A DNA stretch of 64,000 bases. Source: Kitasatospora fiedleri (GTDB taxonomy: Bacteria; Actinomycetota; Actinomycetes; Streptomycetales; Streptomycetaceae). The translations under genes were made by a program, and so were the position numbers. Positions 28,343-35,802 of the stretch are shown in pieces. The stretch spans positions 6,539,001-6,603,000 of the forward strand of contig NZ_OX419519.1 of NCBI RefSeq assembly GCF_948472415.1. The letters run 5' to 3'. Numbering within the stretch: the first letter of the stretch is position 1; every line of letters starts with the position of its first letter. The notes below the pieces were generated by a model. The model was not told the origin of the DNA, ran no database searches, and saw nothing but the letters and a program-made list of their open reading frames with translations.

Positions 28343-28873
28343 CCGATTCGATGAGCGAGCCCGAGCCGACCGAGCCGACCGGGGCCCCCGCCCCGGCCGA
28401 CCTGAGCGGTGCGACCGGGGACGGGCAGGCGGCCGGCGAAGGACCGGTCGACCTGTTCGCCCCCCGCACCCCGGTGGACGACCGCTGGTTCGACGACGAG
28501 GCCGGACCGGTGGTCCGGCTCTTCTCCATGACCAGGGGGCGCGCCCGCCCGGACGACGACGGCCTGTTCGACCTGATCTCGCTGGTCACCGCCGCCGGGC
28601 CGGACCCCGGTCCCGGCGGCGCCCGGCCCGACCCGCGCGCCCGACCTCACGCTCGACCCGGAACACCACGCGATCCTGGAACTCTGCCGCGACGAGCCGC
28701 TGAGCGTCGCCGAGCTCGGGTCCTACACCGACCTGCCGGTGAGCGTGGTCCGGGTCCTGCTCGGGGACCTCCACGACGCCGACCTGATCAGCGTCACCCG
28801 ACCCGTCCAGCTCGCCCAACAACCGGACGAGCGCCTGCTGCGAGACGTGATCAATGGCCTCCGTGCACTCTGA
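28339..28873 (+). CDS. cvnC: DUF742 protein CvnC (one frameshift as read)
   Basis: The ATG at 28339 overlaps the cvnB stop. The frame gives an acidic, Pro-rich start and then RTPVDDRWFDDEAGPVVRLF. Between about 28590 and 28640, in C-rich sequence, one base is missing. The next phase then gives PDLTLDPEHHAILELCRDEP and LSVAELGSYTDLPVSVVRVL, the DUF742 winged-helix-like core, and ends PDERLLRDVINGLRAL at TGA 28871-28873. The rejoined length, about 178 residues, is normal for CvnC. Its stop overlaps the cvnD start, as in other conservons, which supports the corrected reading. Confidence 0.85.
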
Positions 28874-29460
28874 CGCCCCGTCGTCCCCGCCGCCCGCAAA
28901 GCCCCCTGGGGCGCCGACGCGGTCAAGATCCTGATCGCCGGCGGCTTCGGCGCGGGCAAGACCACGCTGGTGGGCGCGGTCAGCGAGATCCGCCCGCTGC
29001 GCACCGAGGAACTGCTCAGCGAGGTCGGCCGGCCGGTCGACGACACCGCCGGGGTGGAGGCCAAGCGCACCACCACCGTCGCCATGGACTTCGGCCGGAT
29101 CGACCTCCGACCCGGCCTGGCCCTCTACCTGTTCGGCACCCCGGGCCAGGACAGGTTCTGGTTCGTCTGGGACGAGCTGGCCCGCGGTGCCCTCGGCGCG
29201 GTCGTCCTCGCCGACACCCGGCGGCTGGCCGACTCCTTCCCCTCGGTCGACTACTTCGAGCAGCGCGGCATCCCGTTCGTGGTCGCCGTCAACTGCTTCG
29301 AGGGCACCGAGGTCTACGCCCCGAGGACGTCCGGGCCGCGCTCGACCTGCCGGCCGGGGTGCCGGTGCTGCTGTGCGACGCCCGGCGGCGCGAGGACGGC
29401 AAGGAGCTGCTGATCCGGCTGGTCGAGCACGCGGCGGCCCGCCTCGGGGTGCGGCTGTAG
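28854..29460 (+). CDS. cvnD: GTP-binding protein CvnD (two frameshifts as read)
   Basis: The ATG at 28854 lies inside the cvnC end. Two single-base losses in C-runs break the frame, at about 28910 (a run of five C) and about 29322 (a run of four C). Corrected, the protein of about 202 residues reads KILIAGGFGAGKTTLVGAVS (P-loop), then DDTAGVEAKRTTTVAMDFG, YLFGTPGQDRFWF (G3), VVAVNCFEG in the G4 place, and ends LLIRLVEHAAARLGVRL. This is the Ras/MglA-like GTPase of conservons, which binds GTP and associates with CvnA and CvnB at the membrane. No cytochrome P450 (cvnE) follows. Confidence 0.85.
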
Positions 29461-29792
29461 CGACCGCCGGGGCGCGCCCGCGGCGCCGCCGCGGCGCGGC
29501 GTGTCCGCGGTGCCGCCGCAGCACCGTCGTGGCGCGCCCGTGACGCGGCCGTCGTGGGGCTGTCGCGCGGCCGTCGTGGAGCTGTCGTGCGGTCGTTGCA
29601 CTGCCGCTGCCGACTTCTGACGTCCATGCAGGTCAGCGCGGTGGCGTCCGGATGGTGGACGGTTTCCGTCTCGGTCTGCGGATGGGGTGGTGCAGTGGGT
29701 TGCCTTCCGGGCACCGGGCGTGGAAGTCTCGTACCCGTGCCCGCCGCCGTTCCGCCGCGGGCCCGACACGATTTCGGGGGAGGAGCAGCGCC
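29461..29792 (+). promoter_or_regulatory. 332-bp region upstream of the first Cys leader ORF
   Basis: The first part holds a threefold imperfect repeat built on GCGGCCGTCGTGG-GCTGTCG near 29540-29600. The second part should contain the promoter of the leader transcript, which I could not place with confidence. A very strong ribosome site, GGGGGAGGAG, ends the region. Confidence 0.35.
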
Positions 29793-29885
29793 ATGACCGT
29801 CTCGGTCCGCCTCTCCGCACTCCCCGTGCTCACCGTCCGCCGGTACCTCGACCACGGCCGGATCTACAGCACCTGCTGTCGCTGA
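29793..29885 (+). CDS. Cys-Cys-Arg leader peptide (attenuator ORF 1)
   Basis: A 30-residue ORF starts at ATG 29793 behind GGGGGAGGAG. It ends in TVRRYLDHGRIYSTCCR and TGA. The pattern of Arg, Asp-His, Arg, Ser and terminal Cys residues is that of the actinobacterial putative leader peptides found before sulfur-metabolism genes, where ribosome passage over tandem Cys codons senses cysteinyl-tRNA. A hairpin begins 4 nt after the stop. The first full gene downstream is the winged-helix regulator at 30153, so the leader probably controls that gene. Confidence 0.75.
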   Translation: MTVSVRLSALPVLTVRRYLDHGRIYSTCCR

Positions 29886-29889
29886 CGCA

Positions 29890-29926
29890 CCGCCACTCCT
29901 CCCCGCTCGACGCCGGGGAGTGGCGG
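29890..29926 (+). terminator. Putative attenuator hairpin after leader ORF 1
   Basis: CCGCCACTC at 29890-29898 pairs perfectly with 29918-29926, and the inner CCC/GGG extends it with a small bulge. Its start, 4 nt from the leader stop, places it under the footprint of a ribosome ending translation. Confidence 0.55.
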
Positions 29927-29971
29927 TTCCGTGCGTCCCGTCGACCCCCTGCCGCGCTCCGGAGAGCAGCC

Positions 29972-30076
29972 GTGCACCTTCGCACCCTCCTCGAACCGTT
30001 CTGGCCCTCGCGCCGGAACCACCACTTCGACCAGACCTGTCGGCGCGCACCCCGCGCCTCCCGGCCCCGGACCTGA
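29972..30076 (+). CDS. Possible second small ORF between leader and regulator
   Basis: GTG 29972 follows GGAGAG and opens 34 codons beginning VHLRTLLEPFWPSRRNHHF and ending in TGA 30076. The peptide is basic with one Cys. It may be translated, since the ribosome site is good and the codons are GC3-rich, but the sequence has no family I recognise and chance cannot be excluded. Confidence 0.3.
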   Translation: MHLRTLLEPFWPSRRNHHFDQTCRRAPRASRPRT

Positions 30077-30152
30077 CCCACCGTCAATCCCCGTGCGCCG
30101 GAAGCGCAGACGACGACCACCCCCCGACCGTCACGCGCGAAAGAGCCCTCAC

Positions 30153-30839
30153 ATGTCGTACGCCACCGCCACCGCCGCCACCACCTCGACCCCGCACCTG
30201 CGCGCGGTCCGCGCCCTCCCCAACCTCGCCCCCGCCACCACCGTGACCGAGCACCGGCGGCCGATCCCGCCGCGGCCGGTGGGCGCGGCCGTCGCCCCCG
30301 CCCCGGTGTCCGTCGCCCCGGCCCCCGCGCCGGAGAGCCTGCTGGCCGGGCTCCAGGACGGCGCGGCCGTGGTCGCCGCCCTCCCGCAGTCCGTCCTGCC
30401 GCAGGCGCTGCTGGCGCAGCTCGGCGCGGCCAACTCCCCGCTGGTGGGCTACCTGGTGCTGGTGCCCGCGGAGGGCCAGAGCACCGCCGCCGCCACCGCC
30501 ACCGCTGCGGTCGCCGAGGCCCCCGCGGCCCGCCCGTTCACCCGCCCCGCCGACAGCGGCATCTCCGTCGACCTGGACCGCCGCAACGCGTACGTCGACG
30601 GCTCCCTGCTCGACCTCACCTACCTCGAGTTCGAGCTCCTCGCCCACCTCACCGAGCACCCGCACCGGGTGCACACCCGCGACCAGCTGGTCCACACCGT
30701 CTGGGGCTACGGCCACGTCGGTGACGGCCGCACCGTCGACGTGCACGTCGCCCGCCTGCGCCGCAAGCTCGGCGCGGCCTACCGCGACACGATCGTCACC
30801 GTCCGCCGGGTCGGCTACAAGTACGCGCCGGCCGCGTAG
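30153..30839 (+). CDS. Winged-helix transcriptional regulator (OmpR-type DNA-binding domain, no receiver)
   Basis: The 228-residue protein has an Ala/Pro-rich first 130 residues with no phospho-acceptor domain. An OmpR/PhoB winged helix follows: GISVDLDRRNAYVDGSLLDL, TYLEFELLAHLTEHPHRVHT, RDQLVHTVWG, then GDGRTVDVHVARLRRKLG and VRRVGYKYAP. It binds DNA as a transcription factor, but the signal input is not visible, as the classical Asp-bearing domain is absent. Its position behind a Cys leader peptide and next to sulfonate genes suggests a role in sulfur supply. That is inference from context. A long terminator follows. Confidence 0.85.
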   Translation: MSYATATAATTSTPHLRAVRALPNLAPATTVTEHRRPIPPRPVGAAVAPAPVSVAPAPAPESLLAGLQDGAAVVAALPQSVLPQALLAQLGAANSPLVGYLVLVPAEGQSTAAATATAAVAEAPAARPFTRPADSGISVDLDRRNAYVDGSLLDLTYLEFELLAHLTEHPHRVHTRDQLVHTVWGYGHVGDGRTVDVHVARLRRKLGAAYRDTIVTVRRVGYKYAPAA

Positions 30840-30884
30840 CGGGCGCGACGCGCGACGGGGGAACGCGCGCGAGCGGCACACACC

Positions 30885-30935
30885 GGCGAGGCCGTGGCCG
30901 GGACGACCTGTCGTCGTCCCGGCCACGGCCTCGCC
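30885..30935. terminator. Very strong bidirectional terminator
   Basis: A perfect 23-bp stem (30885-30907 with 30913-30935) with a 5-nt loop lies between the convergent winged-helix and IclR genes. It is the longest perfect stem I found in the window. Confidence 0.85.
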
Positions 30936-30941
30936 GCGTGT

Positions 30942-31723
30942 TCAGCGCTGGTCCGGGGGGAGCAGGAGGACCGCCAGGGCCCGGGCGCAGGTGTGGGCGT
31001 GGGCCAGGGTGCGGGGCAGCGCCTCGTCGGGCAGGTGGGCGGGGGTGGAGCGGACGGCGAGCGCGAAGCGGGCGGTGCCGGCGCGGTCGAGCACGGGGAC
31101 GGCCAGGGTGCGGACGCCGGTGGCGGACTCGCCGTCGTTGAGGGCGTAGCCGCGCTCGCGGGTGCGGGCGAGTTCGGCGTCGAGGGCGGCCGGGTCGGTG
31201 AGGGTGCGCGGCGTGTAGGCGGGCAGCGGCCCGCGCAGCGGCGTCTCGGCGGGGAGGGCCAGGCGAGCAGCACCTTGCCGAGCGCGGTGGAGTGCAGCGG
31301 GCGGCGCAGGCCGAGGCCGGTGGAGGGCAGGACGGAGCCGCCGACCAGGATCACGGCGTGCGGGCCGGAGCGGATGGCGAGGTCGGCGGTGGCACCGGTG
31401 CGCCGGGCCAGCTCGGCGAGTTCGGGGCCGGCCAGGTGCAGTCCGCGCTGGTGGAAGCTGAGCTGGCCGAGTTCGGCGACGGCCGGGCCGAGCCGGTAGC
31501 GGGCGGTGCGCTCGTCCTGGTCGAGGAAGCCGGTGGCGACCAGGGTGCGGGCCAGGCGGTGCGCGGTGGAGACGGACAGGCCCATCCGGCGGGCGAGTTC
31601 GGAGGCGCTCAGGTCGGGCCCGTTGTCGTGGAAGCAGTGCAGCAGGCCCAGCGCCCGGTGGACCGCCTGGGCGCCGGGCGGCGGGCCGGTCGGCGGGGCG
31701 GGGAGGGTTCCGGGGCCGGGCAT
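30942..31723 (-). CDS. IclR family transcriptional regulator (one frameshift as read)
   Basis: The ATG at 31723 follows GAAGAGG. The N-terminal winged helix reads AVHRALGLLHCFHDNGPDLS and ELARRMGLSVSTAHRLARTL, followed by the effector-binding GAF-like domain with RTGATADLAIRSGPHAVIL and LHSTALGKVLLA. Near 31262 one base is missing, and the next phase continues LALPAETPLRGPLPAYTP to a stop at 30942. The corrected length, about 260 residues, is normal. It is divergent from the sulfonate cluster, with inverted ATGGGA/GATCAC-type repeats between the two, so it is a good candidate for their regulator. Confidence 0.85.
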
Positions 31724-31930
31724 CGCACCTCTTCGTGGGTCGGCTCGTCGGGTCAACTTCCGTGCTTTTACCAGGATATGGGAGTGATCACTGCGGCAGT
31801 GTGTCGGCAGCATTGCGGCTGTCCGGCCTTCCGTGAACAGGTGATCCCATCATCTGGCAAGGCTTGATTCCACCCCCGGCCGGGTGGAACGCTCAGCTCA
31901 CCAGCCGGTCCGAACAGGAAGGAGTCCACC
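31724..31930. promoter_or_regulatory. IclR-sulfonate divergent control region
   Basis: ATGGGAGTGATCAC at 31778-31791 contains the 8-bp palindrome GTGATCAC, and the related GTGATCCCAT lies in inverted orientation at 31841-31850. Both are AT-richer than their surroundings and suit an IclR dimer pair. The promoter driving leader ORF 2 should lie in the second half. Confidence 0.45.
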
Positions 31931-31969
31931 GTGAAGACGTACCGGGGCCACTCCTCCTGTTGTCGCTGA
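31931..31969 (+). CDS. 12-residue Cys-Cys-Arg leader peptide (attenuator ORF 2)
   Basis: GTG 31931 follows AGGAAGGAG, a near-perfect ribosome site, and encodes VKTYRGHSSCCR and TGA. The tandem Cys codons immediately before Arg and stop match leader ORF 1 although the rest of the peptide differs. A hairpin begins 26 nt after the stop, and the desulfinase ATG lies 90 nt after it. Ribosome stalling at Cys codons under cysteine shortage should change folding and allow expression of the sulfonate operon. Confidence 0.72.
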   Translation: MKTYRGHSSCCR

Positions 31970-31994
31970 CCGCACCCGACGTCCTTCTCCCGCC

Positions 31995-32029
31995 GCGCCC
32001 GCCTTCCCACCATGCGGAAGGCCCGGCGC
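31995..32029 (+). terminator. Putative attenuator hairpin after leader ORF 2
   Basis: GCCTTCC at 32001-32007 pairs with 32016-32022, and an outer GCGCC/GGCGC stem (31995-31999 with 32025-32029) extends it across a small internal loop. It lies between the leader stop and the desulfinase start. Confidence 0.5.
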
Positions 32030-32059
32030 GCGCCGCCCGCTGATCCCCGGAGCCCCGCC

Positions 32060-33070
32060 ATGAGCACGTCCCCCGCCGCGCCGCCGTACCCCGACACCCT
32101 GTGGTTCACCCGCTGCCCCGTGCCGACCGCCACCGGCATCGCCGCCGACCGGGGCTGGCTGGCCGAGGAGTTCGCGCCCGAGGGCATCGCGGTGCGCTCC
32201 CTCCAGGACGTCCCGCCGGAGGTCGCCGCCGACCACCACTACACCCACGCGCTGGCCGGACTGTTCCGCGAGGGCGGCAACGTCCCGGCGCTGTGGGCGC
32301 GTTCGCGCGGCGAGCGGACCAGGCTGATCGGCCTGACCTGGATCGAGGAGCGGCAGAGCGTCCTGGTCCGGGAGGGCAGCGGCATCACCTCCGCCGAGCA
32401 GCTGCGCGGACGGCGGCTCGCCCTGCCCCGGCACCCGATCGCCATCGACTTCTGGCGGGCGATGGCGCTGGCCGGCCACCACGGGGCGCTCGCCTCGGCC
32501 GGGCTCACCCTCGACGACGCCGAACCGGTCGACGTCGAGGCGGCCCCCGGCGGAGGCCAGTGGGAGGCCGAACTCGCCGCGCTGGCGGACGGCCGGGTGG
32601 ACGCCGTGTACGTGAAGGGCGCGCTCGCCGTCGAGGCCGCCCGCCGCCACGGGGCCGTCCCCGCCGTGGAGTTGGACGCGCTGCCGGACCGCCGGCACCG
32701 GGTCAACAACGGCACCCCGCGCCCGATCACCGTCCACCAGCAGCTGCTGGACGAGCACCCCGAGCTGGTGGCCCGCTTCCTGGCCGTCCTGCTGCGGGCC
32801 GCCGACTGGGCGGCCGGACAGCCGGGCGAGGTGGCCCGCATCCTCGGCGCCGAGACCGGCGCCGGACCGGAGGGCGTCGCCGGCGCGTACGCCGAGGGCG
32901 GCCACCGCACCCTGCACCCCGACCTGTCCGCCGACCGCCTCGCCCTGCTCGCCCGGCAGGAGGAGTTCCTGCACGCCCACGGCTTCCTCGCCGACCGGGT
33001 CGACGTCCACGCCTGGGCCGACCCCGCCCCGCTGGCCGCCGCCCGCGACCTGCTCGCGCGGCGGCCGTGA
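32060..33070 (+). CDS. DszB-like sulfinate desulfinase family protein
   Basis: This 336-residue protein lacks a signal peptide and has the periplasmic-binding-protein fold of SsuA relatives. It also keeps the catalytic set of the dibenzothiophene desulfinase DszB: a Cys in FTRCPVPTA (Cys19), His60 in DHHYTH and the RxGG motif FREGGN (Arg70-Gly73). DszB is known to use Cys27, His60 and Arg70 of an RxGG motif, with the same His-to-Arg spacing. Plain binding proteins lack this Cys. It probably cleaves an aryl or alkyl sulfinate to release sulfite, feeding cysteine synthesis. It is the first gene after the Cys leader, 59 bp before ssuA. Confidence 0.72.
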   Translation: MSTSPAAPPYPDTLWFTRCPVPTATGIAADRGWLAEEFAPEGIAVRSLQDVPPEVAADHHYTHALAGLFREGGNVPALWARSRGERTRLIGLTWIEERQSVLVREGSGITSAEQLRGRRLALPRHPIAIDFWRAMALAGHHGALASAGLTLDDAEPVDVEAAPGGGQWEAELAALADGRVDAVYVKGALAVEAARRHGAVPAVELDALPDRRHRVNNGTPRPITVHQQLLDEHPELVARFLAVLLRAADWAAGQPGEVARILGAETGAGPEGVAGAYAEGGHRTLHPDLSADRLALLARQEEFLHAHGFLADRVDVHAWADPAPLAAARDLLARRP

Positions 33071-33129
33071 CCGCCCGCCCCTTCCCTCGCTCCTGATCCC
33101 CCGCTCGGCACCCCCTGTTGGAGAGACCC

Positions 33130-34167
33130 ATGCACACCCCCGTCCGCCGCCGCTCCCTGCTCGCCGCCACCGCCCTGACCGCCGTCGCCGCACTCGCCCT
33201 GACCGCCTGCGGCTCGTCCGCCGAGAACGCCGCGGCCTCGGCCGACGGAAAGGGCGGCGCGGAGGTGGTGCTGAGAGTGCCGGACCCCGGCAACTCCGGC
33301 TTCCTCGCCCAGGGGAAGAAGGACGGCTCGCTGGACAAGGCGCTGGCCGCCGTGCACGCCAAGGTGACCTGGACCGGCAGCGCCGGCCCGTTCGCCCCCG
33401 CCGCGCAGGCCCTGAACGCCGACCAGCTGGACGTCGCCCAGGGCTCGATCACCTCGGCGGTCGCCGCGCTCGCCCAGAAGCCCGGCTTCAAGCTGTTCTC
33501 GCAGACCGAGCCCGACCAGGCCGGCGAGGGCATCCTGGTGAAGAACGGCTCGCCGATCAAGGAGGTCAAGGACCTGGTCGGCAAGAAGGTCGCCGTCTCG
33601 CAGGGCGGCACCTCCGAGTACCTGCTGCTCAAGGCACTGGAGAAGAACGGCATCCCGGCCGACAAGGTCGAGCGGGTCTACCTGCGGGCCGACCAGACCT
33701 CCGGCGTCTTCAACTCCGGTCAGGTCGACGCCTGGGCGACCTGGAACACCTTCTCGATCCCCGCCATCGCCAACGCCGACGCGCACTTCCTGGTCGACGG
33801 CAAGGCCGTCGGCAGCGACAACTACGCGGTGTGGGCGGTGCGTTCGGCCTTCGCCGACAAGCACCCCGAGGTGGTGCGGGCGTTCTACGACTACCTGCAC
33901 GAGAACGGCGCCAAGGAGAAGGCCGACCCGGCCGCCTACCTCAACGTCTTCACCGACGCCGGGCCGACCGCCGTCACCCCCGCCGAGCGGACGATCGCGG
34001 TCGACTTCGGCAAGCAGCGCGCCGTGGACGCGCCGATCACCGCCGCCGACACCGCCCGCTTCGACGTGGTCGCCAAGTTCTACGCCGACCAGGGCGTCAC
34101 CAAGACCCAGGTGGACGTCAAGCCCTACCTGATCGACATCGACTCCCTCGCCGGGAGCGGGAAGTGA
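33130..34167 (+). CDS. ssuA: Sulfonate ABC transporter substrate-binding lipoprotein
   Basis: The ATG at 33130 follows GGAGAG. The 345-residue product has a lipoprotein signal ending LALTACGSS, with the modified Cys near residue 29. The mature part is a SsuA/TauA-type binding protein: VAQGSITSAVAALAQKPGFK, GKKVAVSQGGTSEYLLLKAL, and GQVDAWATWNTFS, the DAW segment that closes over the ligand. It would capture sulfonates on the outer face of the membrane and deliver them to the permease. Its stop overlaps the permease GTG by four bases, so the set is translationally coupled. Confidence 0.88.
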   Translation: MHTPVRRRSLLAATALTAVAALALTACGSSAENAAASADGKGGAEVVLRVPDPGNSGFLAQGKKDGSLDKALAAVHAKVTWTGSAGPFAPAAQALNADQLDVAQGSITSAVAALAQKPGFKLFSQTEPDQAGEGILVKNGSPIKEVKDLVGKKVAVSQGGTSEYLLLKALEKNGIPADKVERVYLRADQTSGVFNSGQVDAWATWNTFSIPAIANADAHFLVDGKAVGSDNYAVWAVRSAFADKHPEVVRAFYDYLHENGAKEKADPAAYLNVFTDAGPTAVTPAERTIAVDFGKQRAVDAPITAADTARFDVVAKFYADQGVTKTQVDVKPYLIDIDSLAGSGK

Positions 34168-35045
34168 CCACCGCCACCACCAGCGCCGGCACCGGGGCGG
34201 CGACCGGTACCGAGGCCGCCCGGGCCGCCGGGCTGGTCGCCCCCCGGGCCCGGGCCGCCACCACCCGGCCGCGCGGCGTCTCGCTCGCCCTGCGCACCCT
34301 GGGCCCGCTGGCCCTGCTCGCCGCCTGGCAGATCTCCTCCGCGACCGGCGCGCTCACCCCCGACGTGCTCGCCTCGCCCGGCCAGGTCGCCCAGGCCGTA
34401 GGGGAGTTGTGGGGCAACGGGCAGCTCACCGACGCGCTGTCCACCTCGCTGACCCGGGCCGCCCTCGGCCTGCTGTTCGGCGCCGGCGCCGGCCTGGTGC
34501 TCGGCGTGGTCACCGGCTTCTTCCGGCTCGGCGAGGAACTGCTCGACTCCGCCGTCCAGGTGCTGCGCACCGTCCCGTTCCTGGCGCTGGTGCCGCTGTT
34601 CATGGTCTGGTTCGGCATCACCGAGACCGCGAAGATCGCGCTGATCGGCGTCGCCACCTCCTTCCCGATGTACGTCTCCACCTCCGGCGGCGTCCGCAAC
34701 ACCGACCGCAAGCTCGTCGAGGCGATGCGCAGCTTCGGGCTCTCCCGCTGGGCGATCGTCCGCGAGGTGGTGCTGCCCGGCGCGCTGCCCGCGCTGCTGT
34801 CCGGGCTGCGACTGTCGATGACGCTCAGCGTGATCGCGCTGATCGCCGCCGAGGAGATCAACTCCACCGAGGGGATCGGCTACCTGATGGCCCAGGCGCA
34901 GAACTTCTCGCGCACCGACGTGCTCGCCGTCTGCATCCTGATCTACGGCCTGCTCGGCCTGGCCGCCGACGGCGCGGTGCGCGTCCTGGAACGCGTGCTG
35001 ATGCCCTGGCGCCCCGGCACCGGACGGCGGGGGGCCGGACGGTGA
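34164..35045 (+). CDS. ssuC: Sulfonate ABC transporter permease
   Basis: The 293-residue membrane protein has six predicted helices and the BPD_transp_1 coupling loop EAMRSFGLSRWAIVREVVLP GA-type signature (split here by length limits), followed by AEEINSTEGIGYLMAQA, a hallmark of SsuC/TauC permeases. Residues 1-35 form a Thr/Ala-rich cytosolic tail. The GTG at 34164 overlaps ssuA and the TGA overlaps ssuB, each by four bases. Confidence 0.9.
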   Translation: MTTATTSAGTGAATGTEAARAAGLVAPRARAATTRPRGVSLALRTLGPLALLAAWQISSATGALTPDVLASPGQVAQAVGELWGNGQLTDALSTSLTRAALGLLFGAGAGLVLGVVTGFFRLGEELLDSAVQVLRTVPFLALVPLFMVWFGITETAKIALIGVATSFPMYVSTSGGVRNTDRKLVEAMRSFGLSRWAIVREVVLPGALPALLSGLRLSMTLSVIALIAAEEINSTEGIGYLMAQAQNFSRTDVLAVCILIYGLLGLAADGAVRVLERVLMPWRPGTGRRGAGR

Positions 35046-35776
35046 GCGACACCCGCACCCCCGCCGTCCACCTCCGGGGCCTGCGCCGGGTGTTCGGCAC
35101 CCGCGCCGTCCTGGACGGCATCGACCTGGACATCGCCCGCGGCGAGTTCCTGGCCCTGCTCGGCGCGTCCGGCACCGGCAAGACCACCCTGCTGCGCATC
35201 CTGGGCGCGCTCGACCGGGCCGACGGGGGCACCGTGCTCGTGCCGCCCTCGCGGACCGTGGTCTTCCAGGAGCCCCGGCTGATCCCGTCCAAGCGCGTCC
35301 TGGGCAACGTCACCGTCGGCCTGCCGCGCGGCGCCGCCACCCGGGAGACCGGCCGCCGGGCCCTGGCCGAGGTCGGCCTCGCCGACCACGCCGACGCCTG
35401 GCCCGGCACCCTCTCCGGCGGCGAGGCGCAGCGCGCCGCGCTCGCCCGGGCCCTGGTCCGGGAGCCCGAACTGCTGCTGCTGGACGAGCCGTTCGCCGCC
35501 CTGGACGCGCTCACCCGGCTGCGCATGCAGGACCTGGTCGGCGAACTGTGCCGCAAGCACCGGCCCGCCGTCCTGCTGGTCACCCACGACGTGGACGAGG
35601 CGATCCGGCTCGCCGACCGGGTGGCCGTCCTGCGCGACGGCGCGCTCGTCCGCGACGAGACCGTCGCCGTCGACCACCCCCGGGACCCGGCCGACCCCGA
35701 CTTCGCGGCGCTGCGCCGCCGCCTGCTCGCCGACCTCGGCGTGCACCGGGACACCGCACCGCAGCACGCCAACTGA
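35042..35776 (+). CDS. ssuB: Sulfonate ABC transporter ATPase
   Basis: The 244-residue ATPase has Walker A GASGTGKTT, a Q-loop in VVFQEPRLIP, the signature TLSGGEAQRAALARAL, Walker B LLLLDEPFAALD and the H-loop VTHDVDEAIRLADR, in the order of SsuB/TauB importer ATPases. It drives uptake through SsuC. The GTG start overlaps the ssuC stop, and the gene ends 26 bp before the next member of the operon. Confidence 0.92.
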   Translation: MSDTRTPAVHLRGLRRVFGTRAVLDGIDLDIARGEFLALLGASGTGKTTLLRILGALDRADGGTVLVPPSRTVVFQEPRLIPSKRVLGNVTVGLPRGAATRETGRRALAEVGLADHADAWPGTLSGGEAQRAALARALVREPELLLLDEPFAALDALTRLRMQDLVGELCRKHRPAVLLVTHDVDEAIRLADRVAVLRDGALVRDETVAVDHPRDPADPDFAALRRRLLADLGVHRDTAPQHAN

Positions 35777-35802
35777 CCCACCGCCCGAGAGAAGAGACCG
35801 CC

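Noticed and set aside
29725..29760. A sigma-R type promoter (GGAAG...GTT) before leader ORF 1
   Set aside because: The spacing between the two parts is about 22 rather than 18 bp.
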